Positions 8,372-18,215 of a stretch of 64,000 nt of DNA are shown in pieces. The DNA comes from Rhodoferax koreense (GTDB lineage: Bacteria; Pseudomonadota; Gammaproteobacteria; Burkholderiales; Burkholderiaceae_C), in assembly GCF_001955695.1 (NCBI RefSeq), contig NZ_CP019236.1, positions 4,464,001 to 4,528,000 on the forward strand, written 5' to 3'. Numbering within the stretch: the first letter of the stretch is position 1; each line of letters starts with the position of its first letter. The position numbers were made by a program, and so were the translations under genes. The notes below the pieces were generated by a model, which saw only the letters and a list, made by a program, of their open reading frames with translations, searched no databases and had not been told where the DNA came from.

Positions 8372-9553
8372 ATGGCGAACGATTTCCTCTTCACGTCCGA
8401 ATCCGTTTCCGAAGGCCATCCCGACAAGGTGGCCGACCAGATCTCCGACGCGATCCTGGACGCGATCTTCAAGCAGGATCCCCTCTCCCGCGTGGCCGCC
8501 GAGACGCTGACCAACACCGGCCTGGTCGTGCTGGCCGGCGAGATCACCACCAACGCGCACGTCGACTACATCCAGGTCGCGCGCGACACCATCAAGCGCA
8601 TCGGCTACGACAACACCGAGTACGGCATCGATTACAAGGGCTGCGCGGTGCTCGTGGCCTACGACAAGCAGAGCAACGACATCGCCCAGGGCGTGGACCA
8701 CGCCAGCGACGACCACCTGAACACCGGCGCCGGCGACCAGGGCCTGATGTTCGGCTACGCCTGCGACGAGACGCCCGAGCTGATGCCCGCGCCGATCTAC
8801 TACGCGCACCGGCTGGTGGAGCGCCAGGCCCAGCTGCGCAAGGACGGCCGCCTGCCCTTCCTGCGCCCCGACGCCAAGAGCCAGGTAACGATGCGCTACG
8901 TGGACGGCAAGCCGCACTCGATCGACACCGTGGTGCTGTCCACCCAGCACAGCCCGGACCAGAGCGAAACTTCGACCAAGATGAAGGCCTCGTTCACCGA
9001 AGCCATCATCGAGGAGATCATCAAGCCGGTGCTGCCCAAGGAGTGGCTGCAGAACACGCGCTACCTGATCAACCCGACCGGCCGCTTCGTCATCGGCGGC
9101 CCGCAGGGTGACTGCGGCCTGACCGGCCGCAAGATCATCGTCGACACCTATGGCGGCGCCTGCCCGCACGGCGGCGGCGCGTTCTCGGGCAAGGACCCGA
9201 GCAAGGTCGACCGCTCGGCCGCCTACGCCGCGCGCTACGTGGCCAAGAACATCGTGGCCGCCGGCTTGGCGCGCCAGTGCCAGATCCAGGTGGCCTATGC
9301 CATCGGCGTGGCCAAGCCGATGAACATCACGGTCTACACCGAAGGCACGGGCGTGATCTCCGACGACAAGCTGTCGGCACTCGTGGCCGAGCACTTCGAC
9401 CTGCGGCCCAAGGGCATCATCCAGATGCTCGACCTGCTGCGCCCGATCTACGAGAAGACCGCCGCGTACGGCCACTTCGGTCGCGAGGAGCCGGAATTCA
9501 CGTGGGAACGTACCGATAAAGCAGCTGCCTTGCGTGCTGCCGCAGGCCTGTAA
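8372..9553 (+). CDS. metK: S-adenosylmethionine synthetase
   Basis: Cytoplasmic enzyme making S-adenosylmethionine from methionine and ATP. The 393-residue product is full length. It carries [16 protein letters not shown] near the N-terminus (ATP/metal site), the [12 protein letters not shown] hexapeptide region, and the glycine-rich [16 protein letters not shown] loop. The start is preceded by GGAG at 9-bp spacing, the same bases that the upstream leader can sequester. The gene stands alone after a divergent gap, and a transporter gene begins 36 bp downstream. Confidence 0.98.
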   Translation: MANDFLFTSESVSEGHPDKVADQISDAILDAIFKQDPLSRVAAETLTNTGLVVLAGEITTNAHVDYIQVARDTIKRIGYDNTEYGIDYKGCAVLVAYDKQSNDIAQGVDHASDDHLNTGAGDQGLMFGYACDETPELMPAPIYYAHRLVERQAQLRKDGRLPFLRPDAKSQVTMRYVDGKPHSIDTVVLSTQHSPDQSETSTKMKASFTEAIIEEIIKPVLPKEWLQNTRYLINPTGRFVIGGPQGDCGLTGRKIIVDTYGGACPHGGGAFSGKDPSKVDRSAAYAARYVAKNIVAAGLARQCQIQVAYAIGVAKPMNITVYTEGTGVISDDKLSALVAEHFDLRPKGIIQMLDLLRPIYEKTAAYGHFGREEPEFTWERTDKAAALRAAAGL

Positions 9554-9589
9554 AACGTCCGACACGATGCGCTTGAGAACGGGCCGGCG

Positions 9590-10810
9590 ATGACACCCAA
9601 CGCCGACCCGGTCTGGCGCGGCCCCAAGTGGGCGCTGTCAGTGCTGCTCGCGATGCTGGGCATGTTGGGCCCGTTCGCGATCGACACCTACATCCCGGCC
9701 TTCTCCGGCATCGCGCGCTCGCTCGGCGCCACGCCGGTGGAGATGCAGCAGACGCTGTCGGCCTACCTGTTCGGCTTCGCCTTCATGAACCTGTTCCACG
9801 GCGCGCTGTCAGACAGCTTCGGCCGCCGGCCCGTGGTGCTCTGGGGCATCGCCGTGTTCACCATCGCCTCGGCCGGCTGCGCGCTGTCGCAGAACATCGG
9901 CCAGCTGGTCCTCTTTCGCGCATTGCAGGGTCTGTCGACCGGCGCCGGCATCGTGGTCTCGCGCGCCGTGATCCGCGACGTCTACCCGCCGGCCGAGGCG
10001 CAGAAGGTCATGAGCCAGGTGACCATCTACTTCGGTGTGGCACCGGCGATCGCCCCCATCGTGGGCGGCTGGCTGTTCGTGCACCTGGGCTGGCACAGCG
10101 TGTTCTGGTTTCTCACCGGCGTCGGTGTGGTGCTGTGGATCAGCAACTGGCGGCTGTTGCCCGAGACGCTGCAGCCCGCACAGCGCCAACCCTTCCACGT
10201 GCCCGACCTGATGAGCGGCTACCGGCAACTGATGTCGGACCCACGTTTCGTGCTGCTGGCCTTCGCCAGCGGCGTGCCGTTCAACGGCATGTTCCTGTAC
10301 GTGCTGTCGGCGCCGGAGTTCCTGGGCACGCTGCTGCACCTGGCGCCCACGCAGTTCTTCTGGTTCTTCATCCTCACCATCTCCGGCATCATGGGCGGCG
10401 CCTGGGCCAGCGGGCGACTCGCCGGGCGCATCCCGCCCAAGCGGCAAATCCGCCACGGCTTTTTGATCATGACGGTGGTGGCGTTGCTGAACCTGGCGGC
10501 CAACCTGGTGTGGACCGCACAACCGCTCTGGGCGCTGCCGCCGATCGCGGTGTTCGCCTTCGGCTGGGCGCTGATGGTGCCGGTGGTCACGCTGCTGGTG
10601 CTGGATCTCTACCCAGCGCGACGCGGCATGGCGTCCTCGCTGCAGGCCGTGGTCGGCTCCACCGCCAACGGCGTGGTGGCCGGCGTGATCGCACCGCTGG
10701 TGATGCACTCCACGGTGCTGCTCGCGCTGGCTTCCCTGCTGATGATGGGCATCGGCCTGGCCGCCTGGCTCTGGCTGCATCACCGCTGGCCGGAGATTGG
10801 ACGCGGCTAG
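9590..10810 (+). CDS. Bcr/CflA-subfamily multidrug-type MFS exporter
   Basis: A 406-residue major facilitator protein with about 12 membrane helices. The N-terminal region AIDTYIPAFSGIARSLGA followed by QQTLSAYLFGFAFMNLFHG is the DHA1/Bcr-CflA signature. The loop between helices 2 and 3 reads GALSDSFGRRPVVLWG, the classic MFS motif A region. Bcr/CflA members export drugs or metabolites (bicyclomycin, sulfonamides, sometimes cysteine); the substrate here is unknown. It could be co-transcribed with metK, 36 bp upstream. Its stop overlaps that of the convergent galE by 4 bp. Confidence 0.9.
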   Translation: MTPNADPVWRGPKWALSVLLAMLGMLGPFAIDTYIPAFSGIARSLGATPVEMQQTLSAYLFGFAFMNLFHGALSDSFGRRPVVLWGIAVFTIASAGCALSQNIGQLVLFRALQGLSTGAGIVVSRAVIRDVYPPAEAQKVMSQVTIYFGVAPAIAPIVGGWLFVHLGWHSVFWFLTGVGVVLWISNWRLLPETLQPAQRQPFHVPDLMSGYRQLMSDPRFVLLAFASGVPFNGMFLYVLSAPEFLGTLLHLAPTQFFWFFILTISGIMGGAWASGRLAGRIPPKRQIRHGFLIMTVVALLNLAANLVWTAQPLWALPPIAVFAFGWALMVPVVTLLVLDLYPARRGMASSLQAVVGSTANGVVAGVIAPLVMHSTVLLALASLLMMGIGLAAWLWLHHRWPEIGRG

Positions 10811-11817
10811 CCGCCGAATCCCTGCGGATTGGCGCTCTGCCAGCGCCAGGCATCGACACACATCGCCTCCAGCCCGCGCTCGGCACGCCAGTCCAGCAGT
10901 TGCAAGGCGGCCGCCGGCTCGGCATAACAGGCGGCCACGTCGCCCGCGCGGCGCGGCATGATCTGGTAGGGCACGGCCTTGCCACTGGCGGCCTCGAAGG
11001 CCTCGACCATGTCGAGCACGCTGTAGCCCACGCCGGTGCCGAGGTTCACCGTCAGCAGATCGGGCGAACGCTGCAGGGCCTCCAACGCCTTCAGGTGGCC
11101 GGCGGCCAGGTCGACCACGTGGATGTAGTCGCGCACACCGGTGCCGTCGGGCGTGGCGTAGTCGTTGCCCCAGACGCTGAGCTTCTCGCGCTTGCCCACC
11201 GCCACCTGCGCCACGAAGGGCATGAGGTTGTTCGGAATGCCGCGCGGATCTTCGCCGATCAGGCCGCTGGCATGCGCGCCCACCGGATTGAAGTAGCGCA
11301 GGATGCCGAAGCGCCAGGAGGCGTCGCTGCGCTGCACGTCGCGCAGCATGTCCTCGATCATGAGCTTGCTGCGGCCATAGGGGTTGGTTGCCGACAGCGG
11401 GTGGTCTTCCGTCAGCGGCAGGAACTGCGGCTCGCCGTACACCGTGGCCGACGAGCTGAACACGAGGATCTTCACGCCACATTCACCCATGGCCTCGAGC
11501 AGGCGCACCGTGCCGACGACGTTGTTGTCGTAATAGCTCAGCGGTTTTTCCACCGACTCGCCCACGGCCTTCAGCCCCGCGCAATGGATGACGGCCGTGA
11601 CCGCGTTGTCACGCAGGGCTGCGACCAGCGCCGCGCGGTCGCGGATGTCGCCCTCGATCAGGCGTGGCGACTTGCCGGTGATGCGCTTCACCCGCGCCAG
11701 GGCCTCGGGCTGGCTGTTGCTGAAGTTGTCGAACACGGCCACGTCATGGCCGGCATCGAGCAACTCGACGCAGATGTGGGTGCCGATGTAGCCGGCGCCG
11801 CCTGTCACCAGAATCAT
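10807..11817 (-). CDS. galE: UDP-glucose 4-epimerase
   Basis: Short-chain-dehydrogenase-fold enzyme interconverting UDP-glucose and UDP-galactose for surface polysaccharide synthesis or the Leloir pathway. The 336-residue product has the NAD-binding motif GGAGYIGTHI at its N-terminus, the catalytic Ser region SSSATVYG and the YXXXK pair in NPYGRSK. The substrate-specificity region is also GalE-like (YATPDGTGVRDYIHVVDLAAGH). No other galactose or polysaccharide gene adjoins it here. Its stop overlaps the MFS exporter stop by 4 bp. Confidence 0.96.
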   Translation of the reverse strand: MILVTGGAGYIGTHICVELLDAGHDVAVFDNFSNSQPEALARVKRITGKSPRLIEGDIRDRAALVAALRDNAVTAVIHCAGLKAVGESVEKPLSYYDNNVVGTVRLLEAMGECGVKILVFSSSATVYGEPQFLPLTEDHPLSATNPYGRSKLMIEDMLRDVQRSDASWRFGILRYFNPVGAHASGLIGEDPRGIPNNLMPFVAQVAVGKREKLSVWGNDYATPDGTGVRDYIHVVDLAAGHLKALEALQRSPDLLTVNLGTGVGYSVLDMVEAFEAASGKAVPYQIMPRRAGDVAACYAEPAAALQLLDWRAERGLEAMCVDAWRWQSANPQGFGG

Positions 11818-11942
11818 GAGAAGCCTTTCGCGATGCGATGATGGATGAAAGAATTATGGAGGCAAAAACCGGGCCCGCCCGTGCCCGCGGCCGGCGCGCA
11901 ATGCCCGCGCCAGGGTCCACGCGAAGCTTCACAATAGGTGCC

Positions 11943-13127
11943 ATGAGCCCCCCAACGCCAGGTATCGGCAAAACCGTCACTGCCGGCATGCACAAGTTCG
12001 TCGATGCACTGAACTGGCTGCTGGCCGCCTCCTGGGTGGGCGCGATCATCCCGTTCTTCTCGATCGGCGTGGGTTACGCGTGGAGTAGTTGGAAGACGGA
12101 GATCGCTGCCTCCTTCCTGGTGCCGGCCTCTCCCGCCAGCCCCGATTTTTCGCTGCACTCCACGGTGTTCTGGCTGCTGTGCCTGTTGTTGCTGTCGCTC
12201 GGCGTCGGCAATGCCTGGGCCAAAAAGCGTGATGCGGACCGCGCCTCGGCCGAGGTCAAGCGCCTGCTGGCCTCGCTGCAGGAACGCTCGCAGGAGCTGA
12301 CCACCGCCGTAGGCCAGCTGCATTCGCTACCGCCGCTCGGCGTGCTTGAAGACTTCCGCCGCGCCTATGACGTCTGCGACAGCATCTCGGCCAAATCGGC
12401 CCGGCTCGACACCTCGGTACCTTCGGCCCGCGCCGACCTGGAAGTCTTTCTGCGGCGCTTCCTGTCGGTGGTCGGCCGCGTGATCCAGACCTTCGACGGC
12501 CACCAGCTCGCCGGGCGCAAGGTGCGCTACGGCCTGAACATCATGCTGTACGTCACGCAGGCCGAAATCCAGTCCCGGCCCGCACTGCAGCAGGCATTGG
12601 CCGGCCGCCTGCGCTACGCCGACAGCGGCCTCACCCTGGACAACGCGGCCGGCGTGCTCGACATGCTGCCCGCGGCGTCGATCGCCGACGGCGTGGAGGC
12701 CCCCGACAACGAACTCGAGCATTTCGCGATCCCCGTGGCACTCGCCCCCGCCCACGCCGACCGCGCGTCGAAGGAGCGCCCCACCCTGCCCGGCGCGGTG
12801 AACGCCTGCGTGAACATCATCCACGTCGCCTACGCCAGCATCGCGGACTACCGCCGCGCACTGGAAGACCTGAAAGCCCCCGACACCGTGAAGGCCGAGA
12901 TGCTCGACTACTTCGACCAGCCCAACATCAGGAGCAGCGTGCAGAGCTTCGTGTGCGTGCCGCTGTTCGCCAGCGACACCGGCCTGGTCGGCGTGCTCAA
13001 CATCCACCTCGACGTGCCCAACCCGCGCATCAAGGACCGCATGGAACTGCTCGTGCCGCTCGTCGCCCCGATGCGCCAGCAACTGGCCCGGTTGCTATTG
13101 AAATACAAGTCTCTATACTTATCTTGA
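11943..13127 (+). CDS. Uncharacterised membrane-anchored GAF-like domain protein
   Basis: Function not recognised. The 394-residue product has two likely membrane helices (about residues 25-47 and 72-92) with a short extracytoplasmic segment. A charged helix likely to form a coiled coil follows (about 94-125). The soluble region to the C-terminus ends in a GAF-like pattern (SFVCVPLFASDTGLVGVLNIH then a short terminal helix). No kinase, cyclase, phosphatase or HTH output is visible, so any signal must pass to another protein. The start is uncertain: the frame stays open 35 codons upstream (ATG at 11838) but that stretch is Arg/Pro-rich. A small gene follows 32 bp downstream. Confidence 0.7.
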   Translation: MSPPTPGIGKTVTAGMHKFVDALNWLLAASWVGAIIPFFSIGVGYAWSSWKTEIAASFLVPASPASPDFSLHSTVFWLLCLLLLSLGVGNAWAKKRDADRASAEVKRLLASLQERSQELTTAVGQLHSLPPLGVLEDFRRAYDVCDSISAKSARLDTSVPSARADLEVFLRRFLSVVGRVIQTFDGHQLAGRKVRYGLNIMLYVTQAEIQSRPALQQALAGRLRYADSGLTLDNAAGVLDMLPAASIADGVEAPDNELEHFAIPVALAPAHADRASKERPTLPGAVNACVNIIHVAYASIADYRRALEDLKAPDTVKAEMLDYFDQPNIRSSVQSFVCVPLFASDTGLVGVLNIHLDVPNPRIKDRMELLVPLVAPMRQQLARLLLKYKSLYLS

Positions 13128-13159
13128 TCAAGCCACACCGCGCCGGAGTGCTAGCAAAA

Positions 13160-13393
13160 ATGCAAATTCCTTTCGACCATGCGACCGATTCAGGCACCGC
13201 CTCCGCCAACCAGGCGTTGCTGGACGCATTGAAGTGCGAGGTGGATGAGTTCCTGGAGAGTGCGCTCACCGAGCGTTTCACCGTGGCGAGCCCGAACGGC
13301 GGCCTGCGCACCGAGGTGCGCGAGATCCCCATGTATCTGTTGCCGGAGCGGGAAAACCGCATTTCCGTGGGGATGGCCGCGACGGCCAGCTAG
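13160..13393 (+). CDS. Small hypothetical protein (77 residues) downstream of the GAF-like gene
   Basis: No family recognised. The product is soluble and has no signal or membrane segment. The middle region is rich in helix-forming residues (ALLDALKCEVDEFLESALTERF), and a likely strand follows (EVREIPMYLLPER). GGAG lies about 12 bp before the ATG. Codon use looks like the neighbourhood, and the frame keeps high GC at third positions, supporting a real gene. Its position 32 bp after the GAF-like gene suggests co-expression. An earlier start inside the preceding gene is possible but would overlap it. Confidence 0.6.
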   Translation: MQIPFDHATDSGTASANQALLDALKCEVDEFLESALTERFTVASPNGGLRTEVREIPMYLLPERENRISVGMAATAS

Positions 13394-13445
13394 GGACCGA
13401 GCGGCCTGCGACCGCAGGCATGGATCGGCCAACACGGATGAAGAA

Positions 13446-13522
13446 TGGTAGGGCGTCACGGACTTGAACCGTGGACCAAAGGATTATGAGTCCTCTGCTC
13501 TAACCAACTGAGCTAACGCCCC
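13446..13522 (-). tRNA. tRNA with CAT anticodon (elongator tRNA-Met, or tRNA-Ile2)
   Basis: A 77-nt cloverleaf with encoded CCA. The acceptor stem is GGGGCGT/ACGCCCT, the D arm GCTC...GAGC, the anticodon stem GAGGA/TCCTT with loop CTCATAA, and the T arm CACGG-TTCAAGT-CCGTG. The anticodon is CAT. It lacks the three consecutive G-C pairs in the anticodon stem that mark initiator tRNA. The loop and variable region (CTCATAATC...TGGTC) resemble both elongator Met and lysidine-modified Ile2 tRNAs, so identity is left open. The first acceptor pair is G1-U72, a wobble. Confidence 0.93.
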
Positions 13523-13534
13523 GACCGAGCCGCT

Positions 13535-13540
13535 ATTGTA
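13535..13540 (-). promoter_or_regulatory. Probable -10 box of the tRNA(CAT) gene
   Basis: TACAAT on the minus strand lies 12 bp upstream of the mature tRNA 5' end, placing initiation a few bases before it. No good -35 is visible at 17 bp. The box lies between the hrcA stop and the tRNA. Confidence 0.45.
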
Positions 13541-13577
13541 GAGGCCGCCCTCCACCGTTTCCGGTTGGTCCGCCGGC

Positions 13578-14582
13578 CTATTTCGGCCGGCTCAGCGCGT
13601 TGCTGACCAGCTTGGAGGTGATGTCCACGATCTGGATCATCCGGTCGTAGGGCATGCGCGTCGGGCCGATCACGCCCAGGGTGCCGACGACCTGGCCGTC
13701 GACCTCGTACGGTGCGCTGACGATGGAGAGTTCCTCGAACGGCACGACCTGGCTCTCGCCGCCGATGTAGATGCGCACGCCGGCCGCCTGGCTGGAGATG
13801 TCGAGCAGGCGCATGAGTTGCGTCTTCTGCTCGAACAGGTCGAAGGCGCGCCGCAGATTGCCCATGTCACCCGCGAAGTCGCTCACCGACAGGAGGTTGC
13901 GTTCGCCGGAGATGACCACTTCGTCCTGCTCCTGCGTCAGCGCTTCGGAGCTGGCGTGCACCGCGGCCTGCATCAGGCTGGCGATTTCGCCGCGCAGGCT
14001 TTCCACTTCGTTCTTGAGCCGTTCGCGCACCTGCTCCATGGCAAGGCCGGCGTAGTTGGCGTTGAGGTAGTTGGCGGCCTCGACGAGCTGGGTCTGGGAA
14101 TAGTCGGCCTCGGTGAAGATCACGCGGTTCTGCACGTCGCCGTCGGGCGAGACGATGATCACCAAGAGGCGCTTTTCCGAAAGGCGCAGGAATTCGATGT
14201 GGCGGAACACGGACGTGCGCCGCGGCGCCATCACCACGCCGACGAACTGCGACAGGTTGGACAGCAGGTTGGCCGCGTTGGCGATCACCTTCTGTGGCTG
14301 CTCGGGTGCGAGCCTGGGCGGCTGCGGCCCGTCGCGCTGCACGGTGAGCATGGTGTCGACGAAAAGCCGGTAGCCGCGCGCCGTGGGAATGCGCCCGGCC
14401 GAGGTGTGCGGGCTGACGATCAGGCCGAGGTCTTCGAGGTCGGACATCACGTTGCGGATGGTGGCCGGCGACAGGTCCAGCCCCGATGCGCGCGACAGCG
14501 TGCGCGAACCGATCGGCTGGCCTTCGGCGATATACCGCTCGACCAGCGCTTTCAACAACAACTTGGCACGATCATCGAGCAT
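13578..14582 (-). CDS. hrcA: HrcA heat-inducible transcription repressor
   Basis: Repressor that binds CIRCE operators upstream of groESL/dnaK-type operons and is controlled by GroEL. The 334-residue product has an N-terminal winged helix-turn-helix ([16 protein letters not shown]...[19 protein letters not shown]). The central and C-terminal HrcA domain includes [17 protein letters not shown] and a terminal stretch [20 protein letters not shown]. The ATG is preceded by an in-frame TTG that would add one residue. It is divergent from nadK with a 28-bp gap, so their promoters overlap. No CIRCE inverted repeat is seen in that gap, so autoregulation through CIRCE is not supported here. Confidence 0.96.
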   Translation of the reverse strand: MLDDRAKLLLKALVERYIAEGQPIGSRTLSRASGLDLSPATIRNVMSDLEDLGLIVSPHTSAGRIPTARGYRLFVDTMLTVQRDGPQPPRLAPEQPQKVIANAANLLSNLSQFVGVVMAPRRTSVFRHIEFLRLSEKRLLVIIVSPDGDVQNRVIFTEADYSQTQLVEAANYLNANYAGLAMEQVRERLKNEVESLRGEIASLMQAAVHASSEALTQEQDEVVISGERNLLSVSDFAGDMGNLRRAFDLFEQKTQLMRLLDISSQAAGVRIYIGGESQVVPFEELSIVSAPYEVDGQVVGTLGVIGPTRMPYDRMIQIVDITSKLVSNALSRPK

Positions 14583-14610
14583 CAAATCATTTTAATGATG
14601 TAATTTGCGA

Positions 14611-15513
14611 ATGACCCTTAAATTCCGAAGCGTCGCGTTATTTGGCAAGTACCACGCTCCCGGCTCGGCCGGCGGCGCCAGTACGGAAGCTTCGCGGCAG
14701 GCGCTGGAAGGCATCGCCACGTACCTCAAGGCCCAAGGCTGCGAGGTGGTGGTGGAACGCGAGACGGTGGCCAACACCGGCATCGCCGGCTACCGCGCGC
14801 TGGACGTGGACACCATCGGCGCCGAATGCGACCTGGGCCTGGTGGTCGGCGGCGACGGCACCATGCTCGGCATCGGGCGGCTGCTCGCGGCCTACGGGGT
14901 GCCGCTGATCGGCATCAACCAGGGACGGCTCGGCTTCGTGACCGACATCCCGATCGACACCTACCAGGCCACGCTCACGCCGATGCTGCGGGGCGCCTAT
15001 GAGGAAGACCATCGCAGCCTGATGCATGCGCGCGTGATGCGCGACGGCCAGTGCGTGTTCGACGCGCGCGCGATGAACGACGTGGTGGTGAACCGCGGCG
15101 CGACCTCGGGCATGGTGGAGCTGCGCGTCGAGGTGGACGGCCAGCTCATCGCCAACCAGCGCGCCGACGGCCTGATCATCGCCACGCCCACCGGCTCCAC
15201 GGCCTACGCGCTTTCCGCGGGCGGGCCGCTGCTGCATCCCTCGATCCCGGGCTGGGTGCTGGTGCCGATTGCGCCGCATACCCTGTCGAACCGGCCCATC
15301 GTGCTGGCCGACCCCGGCGAGATCGTCATCGAACTCGTGGCCGGCCGCGACGCCAGCGCCAATTTCGACATGCAGTCGCTGGCCTCGCTGCAGCACGGCG
15401 ACCGCATCTCGGTGCGGCGCTCGCAGCACCATGTGCGCTTCCTGCATCCCAAGGGCTGGAGCTATTTCGACACATTGCGCAAGAAGTTGCGCTGGAACGA
15501 AGGCAATTCGTGA
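14611..15513 (+). CDS. nadK: NAD kinase
   Basis: Phosphorylates NAD to NADP using ATP or polyphosphate. The 300-residue product carries the diagnostic GGDGT motif (residues 80-84) in [13 protein letters not shown]. It also has the conserved [12 protein letters not shown], the MNDVVVNRG segment and the glycine-rich [20 protein letters not shown] loop. The ATG was preferred over a TTG two codons upstream. It is divergent from hrcA. recN begins 27 bp downstream, a common neighbour in beta-proteobacteria (hrcA-nadK-recN). Confidence 0.97.
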   Translation: MTLKFRSVALFGKYHAPGSAGGASTEASRQALEGIATYLKAQGCEVVVERETVANTGIAGYRALDVDTIGAECDLGLVVGGDGTMLGIGRLLAAYGVPLIGINQGRLGFVTDIPIDTYQATLTPMLRGAYEEDHRSLMHARVMRDGQCVFDARAMNDVVVNRGATSGMVELRVEVDGQLIANQRADGLIIATPTGSTAYALSAGGPLLHPSIPGWVLVPIAPHTLSNRPIVLADPGEIVIELVAGRDASANFDMQSLASLQHGDRISVRRSQHHVRFLHPKGWSYFDTLRKKLRWNEGNS

Positions 15514-15540
15514 ACATGCACTCCAAGGCTCAGCACTGAA

Positions 15541-17184
15541 ATGGCCCTCAAACGTATCACCCTGCGCGATTTTGTGATCGTGCGCGAACTCGAGTTGGAC
15601 CTGTCCTCGGGCTTCAGCGTGCTCACCGGCGAAACCGGCGCGGGCAAATCCATCCTGATCGACGCGGTGCAACTCGCGCTCGGCAGCCGGGCCGATGCCG
15701 GCGTGGTGCGCGAAGGTGCGGCACGGGCCGACATCGCCGCCGAATTCGACAGCCCGCCGGCGACGGTGGCCTGGCTGGAACACGCCGGCTTCGACGTGGC
15801 CGACAGCCTGCTCCTGCGCCGCACGGTGGACGCCCAGGGCAAGAGCCGTTCCTGGATCAACGGCAGCCCGGCCACGGCCACGCAGTTGCGCGACATCGGC
15901 GACCAGTTGCTCGACATCCACGGCCAGCACGCCTGGCAAAGCCTGACGCGGCCCGACACGGTGCGTGGCCTGCTCGACGCCTACGCCGGCACCGGTCCGG
16001 CCACGCTCGAAAAACGTTGGGCCGCCTGGCGTACGACGCAGAAGGCGCTGGCCGATGCCCGTTCGGCACGCGATTCCCTGCAGCAGGAGCAGGAGCGCCT
16101 GGCCTGGCAGATCGGCGAGGTGGAAAAACTCGCGCCCGGGGCCGACGAATGGGACGAACTCAACACCGACCACGCGCGGCTGTCGAACGCGCAGGCCCTG
16201 CTCGACGCGGTGCAGACCGCCATCGACGCGCTGGAGAACGACGACAGCGGCGCGCTCGGCGGCCTGGTGCGTGCGCACACGGCGCTACAAAATCAGGAGC
16301 ACATTGCGCCCGAATACCGTGCGTTGGCGGAGGTTTTGGCATCGAGCCTGGCGCAAGCCGAAGACGCCGCGCATTCGCTGCACAGCACACTGCGCAAGAC
16401 CGAACTCGACCCGGACCGCCTGGCCGAGCTCGATGAGCGATTGGCCTTGTGGGTGTCGCTGGCACGCCGCTACAAACGCACCCCGGCCGAATTGCCCGCG
16501 CTGCTGGCCGCGTGGAAGCAGGAACTGGCCAAACTCGATGCCGCCGCCGACCAGGGCGCGCTCGAGGCGGCCGAACGCGCGGCCCACGAGGCCTATCTGG
16601 CCGAGGCCAAGCTGCTGAGCAAGGCCCGCAACCTGGCCGCGCCCAAGCTCGCCCGCGCCATCACCCAGGCCATGCAAGGCCTGGGCATGCAGGGCGGCCG
16701 TTTCGAGGTGGCGCTGCTGCCCGCCGAGCCCAGCGCCAGCGGCATGGAAGAAGTGCAGTTCCTGGTCGCCGGCCATGCGGGCAGTTCGCCGCGGCCGGTG
16801 GGCAAGGTGGCCTCCGGCGGCGAGTTGTCGCGCATCGCGCTGGCGATTGCCGTGACCACCAGCGAACTCGGCACGGCACAGACGCTGATCTTCGACGAGG
16901 TCGACTCCGGCGTGGGCGGCGCCGTGGCCGAGACCGTGGGCCGGCTCATGAAACAGCTCGGCCGCGACCGCCAGGTGCTGGCCGTCACGCATCTGCCCCA
17001 GGTGGCCGCGTGCGCCGACCACCACCTGGTGGTGGCCAAGCAGCGCGAAGGCAAAACCACCGTGAGCAGTGTGGGCAGCGTGGCCGGCGAGGAACGCGTG
17101 GCCGAAGTTGCGCGCATGCTCGGCGGTGAACGCCTCTCGAGCACCACCCTGGCGCACGCCAAGGAAATGCTGGGCATGCCTTGA
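15541..17184 (+). CDS. recN: DNA repair protein RecN
   Basis: SMC-like ATPase in double-strand break repair. The 547-residue product has the N-terminal Walker [11 protein letters not shown] and central coiled-coil arms rich in Ala, Glu and Leu (about residues 155-370). The C-terminal ABC signature is present ([15 protein letters not shown]), as is the Walker B/D-loop ([12 protein letters not shown]). Length and order are standard. It follows nadK by 27 bp and precedes rapZ by 25 bp on the same strand, suggesting a nadK-recN-rapZ operon. No LexA box was identified in front of it, so SOS control is not shown. Confidence 0.97.
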   Translation: MALKRITLRDFVIVRELELDLSSGFSVLTGETGAGKSILIDAVQLALGSRADAGVVREGAARADIAAEFDSPPATVAWLEHAGFDVADSLLLRRTVDAQGKSRSWINGSPATATQLRDIGDQLLDIHGQHAWQSLTRPDTVRGLLDAYAGTGPATLEKRWAAWRTTQKALADARSARDSLQQEQERLAWQIGEVEKLAPGADEWDELNTDHARLSNAQALLDAVQTAIDALENDDSGALGGLVRAHTALQNQEHIAPEYRALAEVLASSLAQAEDAAHSLHSTLRKTELDPDRLAELDERLALWVSLARRYKRTPAELPALLAAWKQELAKLDAAADQGALEAAERAAHEAYLAEAKLLSKARNLAAPKLARAITQAMQGLGMQGGRFEVALLPAEPSASGMEEVQFLVAGHAGSSPRPVGKVASGGELSRIALAIAVTTSELGTAQTLIFDEVDSGVGGAVAETVGRLMKQLGRDRQVLAVTHLPQVAACADHHLVVAKQREGKTTVSSVGSVAGEERVAEVARMLGGERLSSTTLAHAKEMLGMP

Positions 17185-17209
17185 ACAACCCGCCTCGACG
17201 GTGACCACC

Positions 17210-18124
17210 ATGAACACTGAAATCGTCCTCATCACCGGCATGTCGGGCTCGGGCAAGTCCGTGGCGCTGCACGCGCTCGAGGATGCGGGCTTCTACTGCG
17301 TCGACAACCTGCCCCCCGAGCTGCTGCTGACCTTCGTGAAGCTGGAGCAGACGCAGGGTGCGGCCAAGGTGGCGATCGCCATGGACGTGCGCAGCGCGAC
17401 CTCGCTGCCGCTGGTGCCGCAACAGCTCGACACCCTGCGGCGCAATGGCGTGGACATCAAGCTGCTGTTCCTCGACGCCGCCACGGACACGCTGGTGCGG
17501 CGCTATTCGGAGACGCGGCGCAAGCATCCGCTGTCGCGTTCGGATCTGATGGACCAGCAGCGCGCGCTGTTCGAAGCCATCGAGCTCGAACGCGAGTTGC
17601 TGGCCGACCTGCGCGAACAGGCACATGTGATCGACACCAGCATCATCCGCTCGTCGCAGTTGCAGGGCTACATCAAGGGTCTGGTGGCGTCGGCCTCCAG
17701 CCAGCTCACGCTGGTGTTCGAATCCTTCGCCTTCAAGCGCGGCATTCCGCTCGACGCCGACTACGTCTTCGACGTGCGCATGCTGCCCAATCCGCACTAC
17801 GAAGCCGACCTGCGGCCACTCACCGGCCGCGACGAACCGGTGGCGCAGTTCCTGCGGCAAAGCCGCGACGTGGCGCAGATGTTCAGCCACATCGAGCAGT
17901 TCCTCTCGCACTGGCTCGAACTCCTGGCGCGGGACCACCGCAGCTATGTGACGGTCGGCATCGGCTGCACCGGCGGCCAGCACCGCTCGGTGTACCTGGT
18001 GGAGAAGCTCACGGCGGCATTCAGCCAGCGCTGGGTGACCCTGAAGCGGCACCGTGAACTCGATGCGCGCGGCGACTTCAACGGCCAGTCGCGCGGCTTG
18101 AAGTCGGGCTCGACGATTTTCTGA
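17210..18124 (+). CDS. rapZ: RapZ/YvcJ-family RNase adaptor and nucleotide-binding protein
   Basis: P-loop protein. In E. coli, RapZ guides RNase E to GlmZ sRNA and so tunes glucosamine-6-phosphate synthase; the role in this lineage is not established. The 304-residue product starts with Walker A (GMSGSGKS, residues 10-17) and has the family signature [16 protein letters not shown] near residue 265, plus the LTGRDEPV segment. The start [10 protein letters not shown] follows the recN stop by 25 bp. It is last in the nadK-recN-rapZ run and is followed by a REP-like hairpin before the convergent mutY. Confidence 0.94.
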   Translation: MNTEIVLITGMSGSGKSVALHALEDAGFYCVDNLPPELLLTFVKLEQTQGAAKVAIAMDVRSATSLPLVPQQLDTLRRNGVDIKLLFLDAATDTLVRRYSETRRKHPLSRSDLMDQQRALFEAIELERELLADLREQAHVIDTSIIRSSQLQGYIKGLVASASSQLTLVFESFAFKRGIPLDADYVFDVRMLPNPHYEADLRPLTGRDEPVAQFLRQSRDVAQMFSHIEQFLSHWLELLARDHRSYVTVGIGCTGGQHRSVYLVEKLTAAFSQRWVTLKRHRELDARGDFNGQSRGLKSGSTIF

Positions 18125-18144
18125 TCAGCCCAGGGGAATTCCTT

Positions 18145-18200
18145 TCGCCCTGAGCTTGTCGATGGGCTCGGGCGAGCTGCGACAGGCTCAGCCCGAACGG
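18145..18200. repeat. REP-like inverted repeat between rapZ and mutY
   Basis: The arms CGCCCTGAGCTTGTCG and GCGACAGGCTCAGCCCG are imperfect inverses around a GC-rich loop. This is the well-known proteobacterial repeat type with the core GGCTCAG...TGTCG and CCGAACGG flank, found at many intergenic sites. It lies between two convergent genes, where it could act as a bidirectional transcript end. There is no U-tract. Confidence 0.65.
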
Positions 18201-18215
18201 TGGAAGTGATCCTGA

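Noticed and set aside
13446..13522. Initiator tRNA-fMet
   Set aside because: The anticodon stem is GAGGA/TCCTT, without the three G-C pairs required of initiators.
14583..14610. CIRCE operator in the hrcA/nadK gap
   Set aside because: The 28-bp gap is too short for, and does not contain, the TTAGCACTC-N9-GAGTGCTAA repeat.
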